A DNA stretch of 9,002 nt from a bacterium (GTDB taxonomy: Bacteria > Hydrothermota > UBA3072 > B12-G15): the NCBI GenBank assembly GCA_003646055.1, contig QNDZ01000060.1:1-9002 (forward strand), in the 5' to 3' direction. Below the pieces are notes generated by a model that was not told the origin of the DNA, made no database searches, and saw only the letters and a program-made list of their open reading frames with translations. Shown in pieces: positions 6,021 through 9,002 of the stretch. Position 1 is the stretch's first letter, and each line of letters opens with the position of its first letter. The position numbers and the translations under genes are program-made.

Positions 6021-6686
6021 ATGATACTTGCAGAAATTGATAAGTGTGTTGGATGTCGTTCATGTGAAGTTGCTTGTGCTGAAAAGCACCTTGGTGATGT
6101 TGACCTTTCAAAGGCAGGAGAGGAGGCACTCCTCTATGCCAGAAGGATGCATGTTGGTATTGCAATGGGTGGGACAAAACCCATGCCAATACAGTGCAGA
6201 CATTGTGAAGACCCAACATGCCTCTTTGCCTGTATCACAGGAGCTATGCACAGGGACCCTAACACAGGTATGGTGTTGGTGGACGAGGAGAAATGCGTTG
6301 GTTGCTGGACATGCCTCAAGATGTGCTCCTTTGGAACCATAATGGTTGACCCTATAAATCACAGGGTCCTGAAGTGTGATAAGTGCTATATGGAGAGACC
6401 CCCAGCATGTGTGGAGGCATGCCCCAATGATGTACTCATTGTTGAAGAGGTGGAATTTGTTGACCATGATAAGTGTATAGGATGTGGTCTGTGTGAAAGT
6501 CTGTGTCTGAGGAATGCAATCAAACTTGTTGATACAGATAAAGGAAAGAAATCGGAAATAAATCAGAACCTCTGCAAGGGTTGTGGTATATGTGCTTCCT
6601 CCTGTCCCAGAGATGCTATAAAGATGAGGTACTTCACCGATGAGAAGGCACATGAGGTGATAAAGAAACTTCTGGAGGTGGCATGA
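6021..6686 (+). CDS. Six-cluster [4Fe-4S] protein: CooF/DmsB-type core fused to an HdrA-like C-terminal ferredoxin domain
   Basis: The 221-residue protein has exactly 24 cysteines, all in cluster motifs. The first four sets are CVGCRSCEVAC (9-19), CRHCEDPTCLFAC (59-71), CVGCWTCLKMC (92-102) and Cys119/122/130/134. They form the four-cluster electron-transfer subunit typical of CooF, HycB and DmsB. Residues 148-205 add a two-cluster ferredoxin domain (Cys152/155/158/162 and 185/188/191/195) that ends CKGCGICASSCPRDAI, then YFTDEK. That ending strongly resembles the C-terminal ferredoxin domain of HdrA, which reads CKGCG...CP..AI followed by HFTDEQ. The protein is likely a cytoplasmic electron wire from the two flavoproteins to the HdrA/MvhD-like partners encoded next; no signal peptide or membrane segment is present. 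The start follows AGGAGG (6011-6016), and the TGA overlaps the next ATG. CooF-type function with a CO dehydrogenase is an alternative, but no cooS lies in the window. Confidence 0.88.
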   Translation: MILAEIDKCVGCRSCEVACAEKHLGDVDLSKAGEEALLYARRMHVGIAMGGTKPMPIQCRHCEDPTCLFACITGAMHRDPNTGMVLVDEEKCVGCWTCLKMCSFGTIMVDPINHRVLKCDKCYMERPPACVEACPNDVLIVEEVEFVDHDKCIGCGLCESLCLRNAIKLVDTDKGKKSEINQNLCKGCGICASSCPRDAIKMRYFTDEKAHEVIKKLLEVA

Positions 6687-7447
6687 TGTTCAAACCCAAA
6701 ATAGTTCCATTTGTGTGTGACTGGTGTTCCCTCCAATCTGCTGATTTTATAGGTTTAACAAGGCTTTTCTTCCCCAAAAAGGTGAGTTTTATAAGGGTTC
6801 CATGTTCGGGCAGGGTGAACCCTGAGATTGTGAGTATGGCCTTCAAGGAGGGTGCTGACGGCGTTCTTGTTATGGGTTGTGAAAAGGGTGCATGTAATTA
6901 CAGGACAGGAAATTTCCAAGCTGAAAGATGGACAGAGGTTTACAGGATGGTGCTGGAACTTTCCGGACTTAATCCAGACAGGCTCTATCTCAATCTGGAA
7001 TCCGATACAGAGATTATACATGTTTTTGAGAGGTTCTATAAAACAGTAGAAGAGATAGGACCAATTGGGACTGAGATAGGTGCTGCTGGAAACAGGGAGA
7101 AGATAAAAGAGATCTTTGAGATAATTGACCTTACACTCCTTGATGAGGATGTGAAGTGGCTTGTTGGAAGGGAATGGACACTGGTCACTGTTGAGAATGC
7201 GTATGGAGAGATTTATGACGAGGCAACCTTCAAGAGGATATTGAAGGAAAGGATAAACCAGCAATTCTTAATTGCACAGATACAGTATCTAACAAAGGAT
7301 AAACCCATGTCCACCTATGAACTTGCAAAGGCACTTGGAAGAAGCACTGAGGAGATATTCAGGACAATTGTTGAGATGGAGAGAAAGGAGAAGGCCGTGC
7401 TTGTGGACTTTGTAGATAGAACCCCAAGATACCAGAGTGTGAGGTGA
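6683..7447 (+). CDS. MvhD-like [2Fe-2S] subunit with a long C-terminal extension (possible winged helix)
   Basis: Residues 1 to about 128 match the MvhD/FrhD-type 'hydrogenase iron-sulfur subunit' (Pfam FlpD), which passes electrons to HdrA in heterodisulfide reductase complexes. FVCDWCS (10-16), VPCSGRV (39-45), and VMGCEKGACNYRTGNFQAER (63-82) hold the five family cysteines (12, 15, 41, 66, 71). Ordinary MvhD proteins have about 140 residues. This one has 254, with an extra C-terminal part of about 110 residues. Its end, STYELAKALGRSTEEIFRTI (210-229) followed by a Lys/Glu-rich strand-like segment, looks like a winged-helix fold. Whether that part binds DNA or a protein partner is unknown. 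The ATG 6683 overlaps the preceding stop as ATGA. ATG 6686 is an equally good start behind GGAGGTG (6674-6680). HdrA follows after 2 bases. Confidence 0.85.
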   Translation: MMFKPKIVPFVCDWCSLQSADFIGLTRLFFPKKVSFIRVPCSGRVNPEIVSMAFKEGADGVLVMGCEKGACNYRTGNFQAERWTEVYRMVLELSGLNPDRLYLNLESDTEIIHVFERFYKTVEEIGPIGTEIGAAGNREKIKEIFEIIDLTLLDEDVKWLVGREWTLVTVENAYGEIYDEATFKRILKERINQQFLIAQIQYLTKDKPMSTYELAKALGRSTEEIFRTIVEMERKEKAVLVDFVDRTPRYQSVR

Positions 7448-7449
7448 TT

Positions 7450-9002
7450 ATGCTGGGAAAGGATAGATTTGGCGCATTAAAAGGAAAGATAACAAGGGGA
7501 CCAAAGAGGGAGATTGGAGCAGTCCTTGTTGTTGGGGGTGGTATTGCAGGTATGCAGGCATCCCTTGACCTTGTTCAGAATGGATACAAGGTCTATCTCG
7601 TTGATGAGAAGCCTGCGATTGGTGGTGTTATGTCCCAGCTTGACAAAACCTTCCCAACAAATGACTGCGCAATGTGTATTATGGCTCCCAAACTTGTTGA
7701 AACTGGTAGGGACCTGAATATAGAACTCATCACAATGGCTGACGTGCTTGAAGTGAATGGAGAGCCAGGAAACTTTGAAGTGAAGATAAGGAGAAGGGCA
7801 AGGTACATAGACCCTGAGAAGTGTACAGGTTGTGGAGAATGTGCAAGGGCATGCCCTGTAAGGGCAATAAATGAGTATAATGAAGGGCTTGACCTGAGAG
7901 AGGCTGTGTATGTAAGGTATCCTCAGGCAGTTCCAAGGAGTTTTGCCATTGATAAGGATATATGTATTGGCTGTGGGCTGTGTGAGAACATGTGCCTTGC
8001 AAAGGCCATCAATTATCAGGACAGGGATAGGATAGAGACCATACATGTTGGTGCTATCGTTCTCACTGCAGGTTTTGAGCCCTTTGATGCAGATAGAAAG
8101 AAGGAATTTGGATGGTCAAAGTATGCAAATGTTGTAACATCAATGCAATACGAAAGAATTCTCTCTGCCTCTGGTCCATTTGCAGGTCATATACAGAGAC
8201 CATCCGATGGTAAGATACCAAAGAAGATTGCATGGATACAGTGTGTTGGTTCAAGGGATGTAAAGGTGGGGAACGAGTACTGCTCTGCTGTATGTTGTAT
8301 GTATGCAACAAAGCAGGCAGTTATGACAAAGGAACACGAGGCAGATGTAGAACCAACCATATTCTACATGGATATGAGATGTTACGGTAAGGGGTTTGAG
8401 CGCTACTATGTGAATGCAGAGAAGAATTCAGGTGTCAGGTATGAGAGGTGCAGGGTTTCTGAACTCCTTGAAGACCCTGAAACAAAAGACATCATCGTGA
8501 AGTATGAGAAGGATGGAAAACTCCTTGAGGAGAGATTCGGGCTTGTTGTTCTTTCAATAGGGCTTGAACCTGCAAAGAAAACATCCGAGTTTGTGAATAT
8601 CTTTGATATAGAACCGAACGAATACGGATTCATAAGAACAGGTGAGGCAAATCCACTAAAGACATCCAGAGATGGTATATTTGTTGCTGGTGCACTACAG
8701 GGACCAAAGGACATCCCTGAGAGCGTTATGCAGGGCTCAGCAGCAGTGGCAGAGGTATCTTCACTGTTGAGCACTGCACGGGGAAGTCTCATAAAGGAGA
8801 AGACATATCCGCCACAGAGGGATGTTACAGGTGAAGAGCCCAGAATTGGTGTGTTTGTATGCCATTGTGGTATAAACATTGGTGCATATGTGGATGTTCC
8901 TGCAGTTGCTGAATATGCAAAGACACTTCCATATGTTGTGCATGCAGAACATAACCTCTACACCTGTTCCCAGGACACCCAGAGAAGAATAACAGAGATG
9001 AT
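7450..9002 (+). CDS. HdrA-type FAD/[4Fe-4S] protein, likely tandem HdrA fusion (3' end outside window)
   Basis: ATG 7450 follows GAGGTGA (7441-7447) and the frame stays open for 517 residues to the window edge. HdrA is the flavin-bearing, electron-bifurcating subunit of heterodisulfide reductase-like complexes. Visible are the FAD motif GGGIAG (29-34), DKTFPTNDCAMCIMAPKLVE (65-84), an inserted ferredoxin (Cys125/128/131/135 and 172/175/178/182), the HdrA hallmark IQCVGSRD (263-270) with YCSAVCCMYATK (277-288), and DGIFVAGALQGPKDIPESV (408-426). The protein lacks the usual N-terminal cluster domain before the flavin domain. Instead, such a domain begins at residues 465-473 (RIGVFVCHCG) with a later YTCSQ (504-508), as if a second HdrA unit follows. 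The full protein is therefore probably near twice normal length. The partner HdrB/HdrC genes, if present, lie downstream. The identity as HdrA family is firm, but the substrate is unknown. Confidence 0.9.
   Translation, partial: MLGKDRFGALKGKITRGPKREIGAVLVVGGGIAGMQASLDLVQNGYKVYLVDEKPAIGGVMSQLDKTFPTNDCAMCIMAPKLVETGRDLNIELITMADVLEVNGEPGNFEVKIRRRARYIDPEKCTGCGECARACPVRAINEYNEGLDLREAVYVRYPQAVPRSFAIDKDICIGCGLCENMCLAKAINYQDRDRIETIHVGAIVLTAGFEPFDADRKKEFGWSKYANVVTSMQYERILSASGPFAGHIQRPSDGKIPKKIAWIQCVGSRDVKVGNEYCSAVCCMYATKQAVMTKEHEADVEPTIFYMDMRCYGKGFERYYVNAEKNSGVRYERCRVSELLEDPETKDIIVKYEKDGKLLEERFGLVVLSIGLEPAKKTSEFVNIFDIEPNEYGFIRTGEANPLKTSRDGIFVAGALQGPKDIPESVMQGSAAVAEVSSLLSTARGSLIKEKTYPPQRDVTGEEPRIGVFVCHCGINIGAYVDVPAVAEYAKTLPYVVHAEHNLYTCSQDTQRRITEM

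Noticed and set aside
6108..6653. Long minus-strand open frame (181 codons) opposite the Fe-S gene
   Set aside because: It mirrors a cysteine-rich coding gene with strong motifs on the + strand, has a low-complexity Cys/His/Thr composition and no ribosome binding site or family motif.
6021..6686. Annotation as CooF of a CO dehydrogenase system
   Set aside because: The core is CooF-like and FNOR-type flavoproteins do occur with CODH, but no cooS or cooC is in the window and the HdrA-like tail and MvhD/HdrA neighbours favour an Hdr-type complex. It could be reopened if cooS lies downstream.
7477..8046. Minus-strand open frame (189 codons) opposite HdrA
   Set aside because: It lies wholly within a confident HdrA gene and shows no recognisable protein features; it is a shadow frame.
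8406..8879. Minus-strand open frame (157 codons) opposite HdrA
   Set aside because: It is Ser/Phe-rich, antisense to conserved HdrA motifs and lacks a start context.
1..9002. tRNA, rRNA, CRISPR, insertion sequence or riboswitch
   Set aside because: Coding genes fill nearly all of the window, and the two longer gaps (232-371 and 3301-3557) show no cloverleaf, spaced repeats, terminal inverted repeats or conserved riboswitch core by eye.

Overview
The window carries ten protein-coding genes, all on the + strand, eight complete and one cut at each end. It reads as ordinary bacterial chromosome. No RNA genes, insertion sequences, CRISPR arrays or phage genes were seen, and no gene-free gap exceeds 257 bases. 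A C-terminal domain that looks like a type IX secretion (T9SS) sorting signal, a BamD-like lipoprotein and a second lipobox protein together indicate a bacterium with an outer membrane. The T9SS-type tail points to the Bacteroidetes/FCB side or a related candidate phylum; a WOR-3-like lineage would fit but is only a guess. Arginine is encoded almost entirely by AGG/AGA, and Ile ATA is common. This is often seen in thermophiles but proves nothing by itself. The Fe-S-rich genes suggest anaerobic metabolism.

Region 1 (1-231) is the tail of a secreted protein ending in the T9SS-like domain. Region 2 (320-3300) is a tight operon behind a sigma70-type promoter: trimeric purine nucleoside phosphorylase, a TPR lipoprotein, a BamD-like TPR lipoprotein and NadD. 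Its genes overlap or nearly touch, and the two lipoproteins appear to start with TTG. Region 3 (3301-3557) is an AT-rich regulatory gap. It holds an A/T hairpin, an inverted repeat, a candidate Rex (NADH/NAD+ sensor) operator and a second promoter with the same TTGACA-N16-TAATATG layout as the first.

Region 4 (3558 to the window end) is the most interesting part: a five-gene redox operon. It has two tandem paralogous FAD/NAD(P)-type oxidoreductases without the redox-active cysteine of CoA-disulfide reductases. These are followed by a six-cluster [4Fe-4S] protein that joins a CooF/DmsB-type core to an HdrA-like C-terminal ferredoxin domain. Next is an MvhD-like [2Fe-2S] protein with a long C-terminal extension ending in a possible winged helix. 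The last gene is a large HdrA-type flavoprotein whose second half begins as another HdrA unit just before the window ends.

The inferred role of region 4 is electron transfer between NAD(P)H and low-potential carriers, through the Fe-S protein and MvhD-like subunit to the HdrA flavin, possibly with electron bifurcation. No hydrogenase, HdrB, HdrC or CO dehydrogenase gene lies within the window, so the terminal partners are unknown.
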